Assembly (NCBI GenBank): GCA_020429185.1
Contig: JAGQLO010000011.1
Span: 1-38,382 of the forward strand
Direction of reading: 5' to 3'
Source of the DNA: Candidatus Doudnabacteria bacterium
GTDB lineage: Bacteria > Patescibacteriota > JABMPQ01 > JAGQLO01
Length of the DNA: 38,382 nucleotides
Below the pieces are notes generated by a model, which saw nothing but the letters and a program-made list of their open reading frames with translations, did not search any database and had not been told where the DNA came from. Shown piece after piece: positions 7,070 through 15,599 of the stretch. Made by a program: the position numbers and the translations under genes. The first letter of the stretch is position 1, and each line of letters begins with the position of its first letter.

Positions 7070-7092
7070 CATCACATGGGCTAGATGTGATG
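7070..7092 (+). promoter_or_regulatory. Leader hairpin 2 next to the helicase ribosome-binding site
   Basis: CATCACAT (7070-7077) and ATGTGATG (7085-7092) are a perfect 8-bp inverted repeat around GGGCTAG. It ends exactly where the SD (GGAAGGAGA, 7092-7100) begins. It could be an RNA switch element beside the SD or a DNA operator. Confidence 0.5.
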
Positions 7093-7106
7093 GAAGGAGA
7101 CATGCC

Positions 7107-9734
7107 GTGAGCGGCGTGATTCGTAGGCGAAAGCGTTCGGGCAGCAGGGGCGCGCAGACAACCGTCCTGACTCGTATCGGAGTAGACGGGGGAACCGAGA
7201 CGACGCACAAGTTCGTGCGTCCGACGTCGGACCGGATGGCAGAAGACGCGCTGCGCTCGGCGGCGGAACGACTTGCGCGCTACGGCGCGCTGTCGGATGC
7301 GGCGAGTGCTGCGGTAACGTTGCGCGAAGAGCAGGACGGGCTTGTGGGTCGATTCTCGGCCTACGCAGCACAGTCTGTGCTTCCGGCGTTGACGTCGGGT
7401 CAGGTGGCGGATTGGGCAAGATTCATCTTTCCGCCACGTACCGGAAAGTCGATCGCTGCGGGGGCATTGTCCGCGGCGGCCGAACTGTCGATGCTGATTC
7501 TCGAGCCAACGACAGACCTTGTCGGCCAGATGCAAGCAGAGCTGGAAGAAAACTTCCCGTCCATCAGGGTGGGGCGTTTCGACGGCACTGTGAAGCAGTC
7601 GCAACCCGAGGGCATCACCGTCGGTACGTATCAGATCTTTCAACGGATGTACGAAGAAGACCGGCTCCCAAACTGGGTGCGCCGGGTTGGAATCGTCATG
7701 TGCGACGAAGGGCATGGTGCACTGACGGAGGCGCGACTGCGTTTCCTTCGAGAGGCGTTCGCTCCGACCACGATTCGCGTCGCGACGACTGCGACTCCGA
7801 ACAAGTCGAAGCAGGTGCGCGATCAGCTCGAGACCTACTTCCCGTACCTGCTGAGTGAGGTCACGTTGACGGATGCACGGCGTATGGGACGGCTTGCCGA
7901 ACCTGCTGTGTGGAAGTTGACGGTCGATAAGGACGCGTCTGAGGTAGAGATCGTGTCGGGTGACTACGATCCGGCAGCGGTCGAATTGTTGCTCGAAGAC
8001 GGCAGCATGTTCGATGTCGCGGCTTGGATGCGGTATGCCTACAAGGATCCGCAGGACGGAATCTGGCACAAGAACGTACCGGCCTTGGTTGCTTGTCCTG
8101 GACGAACGTCGGCGGAGGCAGCGCAGGCATTCCTCAATAGCCGACGACCAGAAGGGGCGCCCGAGGTCGCGATCATCCACGGGCTCACGCCTGTGAAGAC
8201 GCGAGATCGGATTCGCAAGGCGTTCAATCGGGGGGAGATCGACACGATCGTCACGGTCCGCGTACTGCTCACTGGGTGGAACGCACCGCGATGTAAGTTG
8301 TTGATCGATCTGTGTCCGAGTGTGAGCTTCGTGCTGGCATACCAGAAGTTTTTCCGGGTGATGACGTCCTACGAGGGGCAGCTTGCTCGTATGGTCCTGA
8401 TTCACCCGAAGGGACTTCGTGGAAATCGCGTCATGCCCGTCGACGTGTTCGGCGATGCAGCGCGCGTGATCAGTGGAATGCCGCACGGGGATTCGTGCGG
8501 TGGCTACGATATCCGCACGCCAGGCAAGAAGGATCTTGATCCTGCAGCTCGGGCAACACGTGTGGCGGCGGTAGCGACGGTTGATCTCGAGCGAGAGTCA
8601 ATCCCCACACTCGATCCTCGGAATGTTGAACAGGTGCGGAGGCTTCTACTGGGAGTTGCCGCACTGCGAGACACAATTCCGAAACTTCGTGTGTTCAAGG
8701 GGTTGCGCTTCTGGCTCAAGGAGAGCGATCTCGATGACAGCGTTCACGATCTGCCCGAAACGCGCGAAGGTGCGAGTCGTTGGTACGACGTAGAGCAGTT
8801 TGAACCGTCGTCTCAGCCCGAGTGGTTGTGTCGTTCAAGAATGGCATTCGCTGGAACAGGCGCGCAGCTCCTGCGCTTCTGTGGTGTTGGAGCAAAGGAT
8901 CCGAAGGCATACTTCGAGTTCATCTCGAGAATGCTCCCTGAGCAGGTTGGTCGGACGCTCCTCACAATAGCGGAGGCGGCTGAAGCTCGATTTGCACAGG
9001 GAGAGCCGGAGGAGCCTCAGGTACCCGAGCGGGTCACGAAGGCATACGAGAAAACGTTGGAAGCGTGGCGTGCACAGCACGAAGCGTGGAAGACCGAGCG
9101 GGCAACTTGGTTTCGTCGACTTGAGAAGGAGCCGTGGTTCATCCTCGAGGAAACGAAATCGGCAGATCTCCGTAAGGGTGATCCTGTCGAAATCCAAAGG
9201 TCGTGCTACGCGGATCTACTGCATCTGCTGGAGGAAGGTGTTGGACTGCGAGGTCTGATACCGAAGTCTTTGCAGACGGTTCAGATCGAAGAGGTAGACG
9301 CGCATTGGTTCACCTGTATGCCAAGCATGTGTGGCCCAGGACGCAAAACGCCCTCGGAGACCTATAGGCGGATTGTGCTTGGCCTCGTGGCGGTGTCGCC
9401 ACAAGTTCTTCCTCCGCCTGACGAAGCTGCGGACACATTGCGGTTGACGTCGTGCGTGAGAGACGGACTTGAAATGCTGGAACCGCGAATCGCCTCAATT
9501 CTTTGGGAATGCCTCGCATGTGAGTCTACTCCCGAAGAAGTGGGTCGGCAGTACGGGCTAACCGCTACGCGTATCCGACAGATACTGGCTGGCGGAATCC
9601 GGCATGTACGGCACCTCTCGGTATACGAGCCTTCGCTTCGAGCGTTGCGGGTGTACATGCCCGGTCTCGATCAGCGGGATGCCTACTGGGTGGATCGTCG
9701 AATTGCGATCGACGAGGCGCGTCGAAATTCGTAG
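7107..9734 (+). CDS. Superfamily 2 helicase with a C-terminal sigma-region-4-like HTH
   Basis: The GTG at 7107 follows the SD GGAAGGAGA; the nearer ATG at 7102 runs straight into a stop, and upstream in-frame sequence is hairpin leader. The product has 875 residues. RecA-like domain 1 carries Walker A PPRTGKS (109-115), motif Ia LEPTTDL, the DEAD-box variant DEGH (200-203) and motif III TAT (228-230). Domain 2 contains VACPGRT, the motif V-like VTVRVLLTGWNAPRC and a degenerate motif VI around QKFFRVM. The long middle and C-terminal parts are unfamiliar. Near residues 805-836, TPEEVGRQYGLTATRIRQILAGGIRHVRH closely resembles the sigma-70 region 4 helix-turn-helix that contacts -35 DNA. I infer an ATP-driven DNA/RNA translocase with its own DNA-binding module. 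The gene looks GC-rich and monocistronic. The exact biological role is unknown; type I/III restriction-like or DNA-repair translocases are alternatives. Confidence 0.85.
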   Translation: MSGVIRRRKRSGSRGAQTTVLTRIGVDGGTETTHKFVRPTSDRMAEDALRSAAERLARYGALSDAASAAVTLREEQDGLVGRFSAYAAQSVLPALTSGQVADWARFIFPPRTGKSIAAGALSAAAELSMLILEPTTDLVGQMQAELEENFPSIRVGRFDGTVKQSQPEGITVGTYQIFQRMYEEDRLPNWVRRVGIVMCDEGHGALTEARLRFLREAFAPTTIRVATTATPNKSKQVRDQLETYFPYLLSEVTLTDARRMGRLAEPAVWKLTVDKDASEVEIVSGDYDPAAVELLLEDGSMFDVAAWMRYAYKDPQDGIWHKNVPALVACPGRTSAEAAQAFLNSRRPEGAPEVAIIHGLTPVKTRDRIRKAFNRGEIDTIVTVRVLLTGWNAPRCKLLIDLCPSVSFVLAYQKFFRVMTSYEGQLARMVLIHPKGLRGNRVMPVDVFGDAARVISGMPHGDSCGGYDIRTPGKKDLDPAARATRVAAVATVDLERESIPTLDPRNVEQVRRLLLGVAALRDTIPKLRVFKGLRFWLKESDLDDSVHDLPETREGASRWYDVEQFEPSSQPEWLCRSRMAFAGTGAQLLRFCGVGAKDPKAYFEFISRMLPEQVGRTLLTIAEAAEARFAQGEPEEPQVPERVTKAYEKTLEAWRAQHEAWKTERATWFRRLEKEPWFILEETKSADLRKGDPVEIQRSCYADLLHLLEEGVGLRGLIPKSLQTVQIEEVDAHWFTCMPSMCGPGRKTPSETYRRIVLGLVAVSPQVLPPPDEAADTLRLTSCVRDGLEMLEPRIASILWECLACESTPEEVGRQYGLTATRIRQILAGGIRHVRHLSVYEPSLRALRVYMPGLDQRDAYWVDRRIAIDEARRNS

Positions 9735-9770
9735 CGTTCGTAGATCTAGTGTTGCCTGTGTGAATACGTA

Positions 9771-9807
9771 GGGAAGGATGAAGCCCCATCCGACCCTTTT
9801 TTCTTTT
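9771..9807 (+). terminator. Terminator of the helicase gene
   Basis: GGGAAGGATG and CATCCGACCC pair (with an AA/GA mismatch) around AAGCCC, followed by TTTTTTCTTTT. It lies 37 bases after the helicase stop. Confidence 0.85.
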
Positions 9808-9894
9808 GGAATAGTTCAGAAACGTGTGTGGGAAGTTTCTTGATTTGTGCACATGCGGCCAGGCAAAGCCGTCTGAGTGTGAGGCTGAGATATT

Positions 9895-9903
9895 TGCTAG
9901 CAT
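9895..9903 (+). promoter_or_regulatory. Candidate extended -10 before the hemerythrin gene
   Basis: TGCTAGCAT has the TGn + TAGCAT layout and lies 44 bases before the ATG at 9948. The same TGCTAG core occurs before the gene at 34816. No good -35 is visible. Confidence 0.4.
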
Positions 9904-9947
9904 GAAATGTGCAGACAGGAACTCTATGCCCAGTTAACTTGCTCCGT

Positions 9948-10373
9948 ATGTCGCTTGAATGGACGCCAGATCTCTCTGTTGGTGACGAGACACTTGATGA
10001 ACAACACAAACGCCTCTTAAAGGAGGTGAATTTACTTGTAGAGGTAACAGAACAGAAAGGGGCGAACGACGAGCTTGTAGAAGGAATCTTGAAGTTTCTC
10101 GATTCCTATATCGCAGAGCATCTGACGTACGAAGAGCACTATATGCGCGAGCATGACTACCCAGATGTAGAGCGTCACAAGGTGATTCACGACGGATTTC
10201 GGAGCGCATATAAGGAATTTAGAGAGCGGTTTGATAAGCATGGATCCGTGGTTGCTCTCACAAAAGCAGCTCGAGACTTCCTGGGTGAATGGTGGATCGA
10301 TCACATCGTCATGGAGGATCAAAAATATCATCGCTACATTGAAGAGCACGAGAAAACCAAAGTGCACTCATAA
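9948..10373 (+). CDS. Bacteriohemerythrin
   Basis: ATG at 9948 starts the canonical MSLEWTPDLSVGDETLDEQH; the 13 extra upstream codons do not resemble the family. In the 141-residue product all di-iron ligands are present: H20, H58 and E62 (HLTYE), H77 and H81 (HKVIH), H119 and D124 (HIVMED). This four-helix protein binds O2 reversibly at a non-heme di-iron centre and is thought to sense, store or deliver oxygen. It lacks any fused signalling domain and is expected in the cytoplasm. There is no SD. A small membrane-protein gene follows 35 bases later on the same strand. Confidence 0.93.
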   Translation: MSLEWTPDLSVGDETLDEQHKRLLKEVNLLVEVTEQKGANDELVEGILKFLDSYIAEHLTYEEHYMREHDYPDVERHKVIHDGFRSAYKEFRERFDKHGSVVALTKAARDFLGEWWIDHIVMEDQKYHRYIEEHEKTKVHS

Positions 10374-10408
10374 GAAATAGCGCCTGAACGCATCGTCCTA
10401 ACACATCT

Positions 10409-10744
10409 ATGGAAACATTTCACAGCATTCTTCTCTTCCTCCATTTGTTAGGGTTTGCCGCTATTCTCGGTGGTATGTTTGTGCAGTTGAAGGGCGATAG
10501 AATCCGACAGGTAAACCCAGCAATGTTTTATGGTGCGCTCGTTCAAGGGTTTACTGGGCTCTTGCTTACATGGCAGCTTGGGGCACAAGCAGCATATCTG
10601 CCAGTTGCACTCAAAACAGTGCTGTTAATCGTGATCCTCGCGATCTTTTTTGGATACCGAAAGCGCGAAATGGGAGCAAAGATTTTCTGGCTTTCGTTTG
10701 TGTTGGTACTTACTGAAGTCTTGCTAGCCGTGTTTTCGGTGTAG
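10409..10744 (+). CDS. Small four-span membrane protein
   Basis: The 111-residue protein has four predicted spans with little else (ILLFLHLLGFAAILGGMFVQL, MFYGALVQGFTGLLLTW, LPVALKTVLLIVILAIFFGY, FWLSFVLVLTEVLLAVF). The first span, with its conserved His in LHLLG and Gly-Gly pair, resembles small integral membrane proteins common in Actinobacteria and related to the CopD/DUF2269-like fold; I cannot place it more precisely. There is no SD. It may be co-transcribed with the hemerythrin gene. Confidence 0.75.
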   Translation: METFHSILLFLHLLGFAAILGGMFVQLKGDRIRQVNPAMFYGALVQGFTGLLLTWQLGAQAAYLPVALKTVLLIVILAIFFGYRKREMGAKIFWLSFVLVLTEVLLAVFSV

Positions 10745-10766
10745 CATCTGTGAATAGACGTTCATG

Positions 10767-10772
10767 TATACT
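10767..10772 (+). promoter_or_regulatory. -10 box giving a leaderless start
   Basis: TATACT (10767-10772) lies six bases before the ATG at 10779, so transcription should begin at the A of the start codon. No SD is present. This also argues against the upstream ATG at 10764, which would lie inside the promoter. Confidence 0.6.
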
Positions 10773-10778
10773 GGGATC

Positions 10779-12050
10779 ATGAATTGGTTCCAGAAAACAG
10801 TTGTTGCACTTGTGTGTGTACTAAGCACGCTCTCGTTTGGCGTTGCTGCGGTGCAGGCGCAGGGGTCTGAAACGGAAGACGAAGCACAGACGAGCTTGTC
10901 GCTCGGACAGAGGTTGCGAGGATACATTCTTCTTGATGTCGAACAGAACGGAGAGGCTTGGTACATTCATCCCGATACGCTGCGCCGTAGGTATTTAGGT
11001 CGTCCAGCCGATGCCTTTGATGTGATGCGATTTAAAGGATTGGGGATTACAGATGCGGATCTTGCTCGCGTGCCGAAGGCGACAGAGGACGTAGACGAGT
11101 CGTATGAACAGGCGTTGCGTGAGCGGCTGTCTGGGCGTATCTTGCTGCAAACTGAACAAAACGGAGAGGCTTGGTACGTCGATCCAAGTAACTTGCGACG
11201 ATACTACCTGGGTCGTCCTGTAGATGCCTTCGCGATTATGCGAGAGCGAGGCTTGGGAATTACTTCAGACGAATTGCGTGAGATCGGGCTGGAAGAAAGT
11301 CGAACGCCTCTCAATGGAGTTGCGCGACACGATTCATACACGCTTGGTATCGACAGGGGAGTCTTTGCGATTGAGGTGATCACGATCCCGAATACGACGT
11401 ATCGTATGATTACCGATACAGCAGATGAGGGAGATTGTGGGGCAAACTGTCCGGCACAGTCACTTGCTTCGTATGCGCAAGAGCATGGAGCTCAGATTGG
11501 AATGACGGGGACCTATTTTTGTGAGGCAGGAGCGAGTGAGTGCGTAGGACAGGAAAATCGGTTCTCTTCTCCTGTCTATAACTCAACGGCGCAAAAACTG
11601 GTGCATGAAGGGGAGCTTGATACACACGTTGGTCCAATGTTTGTGTACGATGCGCGAGGCCTCTTTCATTTCTACCATCGGGCAAGTGAGTTTGGCTCGA
11701 GCCTGCAAGAGTTTGTTACTCGAGAACAATCCTCTGTGAAGGCGGCGATTGCAAACTATCCCTCTCTCATGGAAAACGGCGAGATCGTTGTGCATGACGA
11801 GCCACTAGATCGGGGGATGCGAACGCATCGGCTCACCCGTATGGGAATTGGCACAACGGGAAATGCCATATTTTTAGTGCTGGTACGCCGGGCAACCGTT
11901 CGAGATCTTGCCTATGTGTTTGAGGCACTTGGAGCCGATAACGCCTTGAATCTCGACGGGGGAGCAAGTTCTGCGCTCTACTTCAACAATGACTACGTGT
12001 ACGGTCCGGGACGTGATTTACCGAATGCAGTGTTGTTTAAGCGAAGATAG
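10779..12050 (+). CDS. Secreted phosphodiester glycosidase (NAGPA-like) with two Patescibacteria-type repeats
   Basis: The start at 10779 gives a 423-residue protein. Residues 1-28 form a signal peptide (NWFQKTVVALVCVLSTLSFGVAAVQAQ, cut after AQA). Two ~55-residue repeats follow (~45-100 and ~110-165). Each has the pattern RGYILLDVEQNGEAWYIHP...RYLGRP.DAF..MR..GLGI, a module I associate with secreted proteins of Patescibacteria and probably cell-wall related. The C-terminal ~250 residues match the NAGPA/phosphodiester glycosidase fold, including THRLTRMGIG, LVLVRRATVRDLAYVFEALGADNALNLDGGASSAL. This family cleaves GlcNAc-1-phosphodiester bonds, for example on wall polymers. An insertion with CGANC and paired Cys suggests a disulfide outside the cell. 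Substrate is unknown. Confidence 0.88.
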   Translation: MNWFQKTVVALVCVLSTLSFGVAAVQAQGSETEDEAQTSLSLGQRLRGYILLDVEQNGEAWYIHPDTLRRRYLGRPADAFDVMRFKGLGITDADLARVPKATEDVDESYEQALRERLSGRILLQTEQNGEAWYVDPSNLRRYYLGRPVDAFAIMRERGLGITSDELREIGLEESRTPLNGVARHDSYTLGIDRGVFAIEVITIPNTTYRMITDTADEGDCGANCPAQSLASYAQEHGAQIGMTGTYFCEAGASECVGQENRFSSPVYNSTAQKLVHEGELDTHVGPMFVYDARGLFHFYHRASEFGSSLQEFVTREQSSVKAAIANYPSLMENGEIVVHDEPLDRGMRTHRLTRMGIGTTGNAIFLVLVRRATVRDLAYVFEALGADNALNLDGGASSALYFNNDYVYGPGRDLPNAVLFKRR

Positions 12051-12118
12051 GGCAAGACACCAGAAGGGACATATTGTATGATATCCTCATACAAGTTCGT
12101 TCCTTGGAGGGATCGCTC

Positions 12119-12301
12119 GTGGGAATCTATCATCCAGATAACCCGACGACATGTCGGAAGGGGCTGCAGGGCCGTCGTTGCAGCTGCAGTGAGTGCGACT
12201 ATATGTCGCCGCGTCCAGCTCGTGATCGCGAGCGCGGTGTCGGTGTGCCGACACAGGCGGACGGTGATATGAGTACATCCCCAGAACGGCGCGGGCGTTA
12301 G
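12119..12301 (+). CDS. Mini-protein with a Cys-rich knuckle
   Basis: The GTG at 12119 lies eight bases after a strong SD (TTGGAGGGATC) and gives 60 residues. Residues ~5-30 read HPDNPTTCRKGLQGRRCSCSE followed by CDYM: one His and four Cys. The layout resembles the H...GCRC..CR zinc-knuckle of small phage and actinobacterial proteins. The rest is Arg-rich and disordered (RPARDRERG). A terminator follows 19 bases after the stop. I cannot name a family, and a chance frame is not excluded, but SD, terminator and Cys spacing support a real gene. Upstream in-frame ATG 12074 is less likely because the SD sits at GTG. Confidence 0.55.
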   Translation: MGIYHPDNPTTCRKGLQGRRCSCSECDYMSPRPARDRERGVGVPTQADGDMSTSPERRGR

Positions 12302-12320
12302 TTCTAGCGTCTGTTCGTCT

Positions 12321-12347
12321 GCTGGCTTGAGCCAGCTTTTTCTTTTT
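12321..12347 (+). terminator. Terminator after the mini-gene
   Basis: GCTGGCTTGAGCCAGC folds as GCTGGC/GCCAGC around TTGA, followed by TTTTTCTTTTTC. Confidence 0.85.
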
Positions 12348-12363
12348 CGTTGGAATCAAACGC

Positions 12364-12391
12364 TTGCACATCTTCGAGAAGCGCGCATACT
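12364..12391 (+). promoter_or_regulatory. Promoter of the ATP-grasp gene
   Basis: TTGCAC (12364-12369), a 16-base spacer and CATACT (12386-12391) predict a start near 12398, leaving a leader of about eight bases with no SD. Confidence 0.5.
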
Positions 12392-12405
12392 AAGACTACT
12401 TTTCT

Positions 12406-13644
12406 ATGAGCAACGAACAACAGCTGTTGATCTTGGGGCGCAAGCATGCAGCAGAATTTGAGCAGATTGTTGAACAACGTGGGTTTAAGGCAACATGCAT
12501 TCCTCGTGAGGCAGGAATGCAAGCTCTTCAGTCTGTACTTGAGCAACCAATCGCGGGAGTGATTGCAACAAATGATGGTGGGAGTTTGATGGCCGCCTAT
12601 GTGGCAGAGCAAGCTGAGGTGCTCTATCCGTCGGTGCGTTCTGTTGTGCTGTGTCAGCACAAGCTCAAGTCACGCGATGCGCAGATGCAGTGGATACCAA
12701 ATGCTGTGCCACGTTATACGGGTATTACGCTCAGTGCATTTGCTGAGGGGAAGCGTCCAAATCTTTCAGAGGTAACATTTCCAGTGATCGTAAAGCCATT
12801 CCGATCCTCATTTTCACGTGCAACAGCAATCTGTACGACGGAAGAAGAAGTAGAGTCCTGGATTGAACAGAACGCAGAACAGCTCCGTCGAACAAATGAC
12901 ACCTATCGCGGACTCTGGAGTGACATCACAGGAGGACAGATGCCTCTTGACGGCTTCATTATTGAGGAGCGGGCCGAGGGTGAACAGGTGACGCTTGACG
13001 GGTATGTGCACAACGGGGAAGTGCGCTTCATAGGAGTCACAGATTCTGTATTGCTCTACGAATCCCTTTCGTTTGCTCGATTCGAATATCCATCTGCGAT
13101 CGACGAGCATATTCAGGAGGAGATGCGGCAGATCACTCGAGATGTGTTGCGAGGCATTGGGTTTGACAACGGATTTTTCAATATTGAATTCGTGGCACAT
13201 CATCAGTACGGCGTGAAGCTCGTAGAGATCAACTCTCGTCCTTCGATGCAGTTTCAGCGCCTGTTTGAATGGGTAGACGGAGTGAAGTTATTGGACATGA
13301 TGGTAGAAGAAGCTGTTGGTGGAGATCCTGAAAAGAGGTTGGGGGAAAGGCACGCGCGTGAGGACGGAGTAGCGTTCTGCTACGTCTTTCGACGTGAGCG
13401 AGACGGTCTCATTGCAAGCATGCCTACCGCAGAAGATATTCGGCGGGCGAAAGCGCCACTCAAGAATGGACATGTCTCACTCTTCGCGCCGCCTGGAACG
13501 AAGCTTTCGTCACTCAGTCAGGATGCAATGACCTACCGCTATGCATATGCATACGGACACGTGCCTGAGCGTATACAGGTTGGCGCAGCAATTGCGCACA
13601 TGGAGGACGTGTTACCGTTCACATTTACAGATCAGGAAGAGTAA
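12406..13644 (+). CDS. ATP-grasp domain protein
   Basis: The 412-residue protein has a Rossmann-like pre-ATP-grasp part (residues 1-~90), then an ATP-grasp fold. The phosphate-binding segment is TFPVIVKPFRSSFSRATAI (~125-143). The adenine/Mg region GFIIEERAEGEQVTLDGYVHNGEVRFIGVTD (~185-215) follows. The metal ligands lie in GFFNIEFV...VKLVEINSRPSMQ (~262-285), where E and N fit the usual ExN motif. Such enzymes join a carboxylate to an amine or thiol through an acyl-phosphate; peptide, carnosine-type or biotin-carboxylase-like members look like this. The C-terminal ~120 residues resemble the carboxylase-type cap (FCYVFRRERDG). The substrate cannot be read here. It stands alone between terminators and is probably cytoplasmic. 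Confidence 0.85.
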   Translation: MSNEQQLLILGRKHAAEFEQIVEQRGFKATCIPREAGMQALQSVLEQPIAGVIATNDGGSLMAAYVAEQAEVLYPSVRSVVLCQHKLKSRDAQMQWIPNAVPRYTGITLSAFAEGKRPNLSEVTFPVIVKPFRSSFSRATAICTTEEEVESWIEQNAEQLRRTNDTYRGLWSDITGGQMPLDGFIIEERAEGEQVTLDGYVHNGEVRFIGVTDSVLLYESLSFARFEYPSAIDEHIQEEMRQITRDVLRGIGFDNGFFNIEFVAHHQYGVKLVEINSRPSMQFQRLFEWVDGVKLLDMMVEEAVGGDPEKRLGERHAREDGVAFCYVFRRERDGLIASMPTAEDIRRAKAPLKNGHVSLFAPPGTKLSSLSQDAMTYRYAYAYGHVPERIQVGAAIAHMEDVLPFTFTDQEE

Positions 13645-13681
13645 ATGCCCTTTGTGTGGGGTGTTTTTATTACCACATCAT

Positions 13682-13792
13682 ATGGGTGTGGATTTTGACG
13701 TTTTCACAAAACGGAGTACCGTTTCTGTACCTGTTTCGGCAGGTGTTACAACCCAAGATGCGCTGGAAATGTATCGAAGGCGCAATCGCTAA
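13682..13792 (+). CDS. Possible 36-residue peptide
   Basis: ATG at 13682 opens a 36-codon frame (MGVDFDVFTKRSTVSVPVSA...) ending 13 bases before the next gene. Composition is protein-like, with an alternating hydrophobic stretch (STVSVPVSAGVTTQDALEMYRRR). There is no SD and no family match I can make. It may equally be a leader segment of the downstream membrane-protein gene. Confidence 0.3.
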   Translation: MGVDFDVFTKRSTVSVPVSAGVTTQDALEMYRRRNR

Positions 13793-13805
13793 CGTGTAAT
13801 GGTTT

Positions 13806-15599
13806 ATGCCTTCTTCGCCTAGCGGTTCCCCTTCGACGGAACCACCTTCCGCAACTCAGCGCACGCCGAAACCTTCAGAGCGTGCTCAGGAATTGGATAA
13901 AAGGAGTGAGCTTCTGCTGCCACGACGACAACTGCTCATTTCGTTTGTGCTTGTTCCGATCGTGTTGGCATGTCTTTATGCATGGCTAAAGCCAACAACC
14001 GATGTGTATGAGTACATCGGTATCGGCGTATCGATTTGGGCAGTGCTTGTAGTTGGTATCTTGGTGGGAGTTCTGGAGTGGACAGGCAGCATCAAGAACC
14101 GCTGGATGCACGTGTTGCTTATTCCATACATCTTGATCGCAATCGACCTTGGGCTATATGAAAGCACCGTGGTGAATGTCCTTGGAGTACTTTCACTTAT
14201 CGTGTTGTTTTTTGGCTGGCTAGCGCTTGCTACACATACTTCCAGAGGGGTGCCACTGCTAGTGGCGGGACAGGAATTGTTCTTAGGTATACTACATCCG
14301 TTTCTTAGCGTAAGCGGTCTTTGGAAGGGAGTAGATCAGGTAGGAAAGCGAACATTCAACACAAAGACGCATGCTCAATTTAGGAAGGTCATCATAGGCC
14401 TGTTGGTTGCACTGCCGATCGTGGTTGTGTTTGTCGCGTTGCTTTCTTCGGCCGATCCTATTTTTCGTGAGTTGTTTGAACGACTGTGGTCACTCGACTT
14501 TCTAGAAGATCTTGGATGGGAAGTGGTTCGATGGATTCTTCATGTGGTAATAGCAGCTGGGTTGGTTGGATATGTCACGCTACGAAGCTTGCCGAAACGG
14601 GAAGCGCTGAAAGAGCGTCCTGCAAAACAGCAGTACATTCAAAAAACAGTGCTCAGTGCACTGATCGTCTTGTTTGCGGCGTTTATGTTGGTTCAGATTC
14701 GAGCAGCGTTTGGAGGAGATGAGTATGTGCAGGAATTCAATCTGACGTACTCAGACTATGCTCGCCAAGGATTCTTTCAGTTGTGGTGGGTGTCTGCGCT
14801 CGCACTTGCCGTGAGTGGTGCTGTGTATTGGAAAACGGATCGAACTAAAAAGCAGCTACTGATGAGTGGACTGCAAGGTACATTCCTTGGTCTCACGCTC
14901 CTGATGGCAGGAACGGCCATGATGCGATTACAGTTGTATGTCACAACATACGGACTGACGCATCTACGTCTATTTGCATTTGCGGGGATCATATTAGCCG
15001 CAATTGCCCTTGGAGTGCAGGCAGTTGTGGTACTTACACGAAAACCAGTCTGGTGGTTCACAACGGCCTCTGTGTGGTTGGTGATTGGCTGGATAACAAT
15101 CATGCTCACCATGAACATGGACTGGCAGATTGCAAACTACAACGTTTCGCTCGCAGAGCGTGGCGATGGAGGTTATGAGCTTGATATGCGCTATCTCAAC
15201 CGAGATCTTTCGCTAGATGCTGTGAGCGTCTTCGATCGTGTGGCGGAGCAACAACGTGAATACTGTGGTGAGGCAGATATCTGGGGTGAATACAGCTGTG
15301 GGTGGGTCCGATGGGATCGTCCAGATATCGATGAGCGTCTAGACTGGCGGTTAGAAACTGTTTCACATTGGACGGCGGTGCGTGCAGCATCCTCTAGCTA
15401 TCGTCCATACTCAAAAGATGAGGCGAGGGCAATCATCCAAACAGCGATCGAAGAAACTGAACGTGAAGAATATACAAGGTGTCAGGAGCGGGGCATTCAA
15501 ACACTCGAAACGTGCTTTGAATACTACAATGGTCAGGTGTCACCCGAGGAAGTGGATGCCATGCTGGAACAGCGCTATTTCGGTGATGACGTGTATTGA
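13806..15599 (+). CDS. DUF4153/DUF4173-type polytopic membrane protein
   Basis: The 597-residue protein has a disordered Pro/Ser-rich N-terminus (~40 residues), about 11-12 membrane spans up to ~residue 440, and a ~150-residue soluble C-terminus. The DUF4173/DUF4153 signature is clear in FNLTYSDYARQGFFQLWWVSALALAVS (~310-335). The C-terminal domain contains several Cys (YCGEADIWGEYSCGW, CQERGIQTLETCFEYY) that could pair outside the cell. The function of the family is unknown. The last codon overlaps the -35 box of the ECF sigma promoter (TGAAAG begins at its TGA stop). It may therefore belong to the same functional unit as the sigma factor. No SD precedes the ATG. Confidence 0.8.
   Translation: MPSSPSGSPSTEPPSATQRTPKPSERAQELDKRSELLLPRRQLLISFVLVPIVLACLYAWLKPTTDVYEYIGIGVSIWAVLVVGILVGVLEWTGSIKNRWMHVLLIPYILIAIDLGLYESTVVNVLGVLSLIVLFFGWLALATHTSRGVPLLVAGQELFLGILHPFLSVSGLWKGVDQVGKRTFNTKTHAQFRKVIIGLLVALPIVVVFVALLSSADPIFRELFERLWSLDFLEDLGWEVVRWILHVVIAAGLVGYVTLRSLPKREALKERPAKQQYIQKTVLSALIVLFAAFMLVQIRAAFGGDEYVQEFNLTYSDYARQGFFQLWWVSALALAVSGAVYWKTDRTKKQLLMSGLQGTFLGLTLLMAGTAMMRLQLYVTTYGLTHLRLFAFAGIILAAIALGVQAVVVLTRKPVWWFTTASVWLVIGWITIMLTMNMDWQIANYNVSLAERGDGGYELDMRYLNRDLSLDAVSVFDRVAEQQREYCGEADIWGEYSCGWVRWDRPDIDERLDWRLETVSHWTAVRAASSSYRPYSKDEARAIIQTAIEETEREEYTRCQERGIQTLETCFEYYNGQVSPEEVDAMLEQRYFGDDVY

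Noticed and set aside
7062-8486. 474-codon minus-strand frame opposite the helicase
   Set aside because: It is antisense to a recognisable SF2 helicase; its product is Arg/His/Pro-rich with no domains, typical of a GC-rich shadow.
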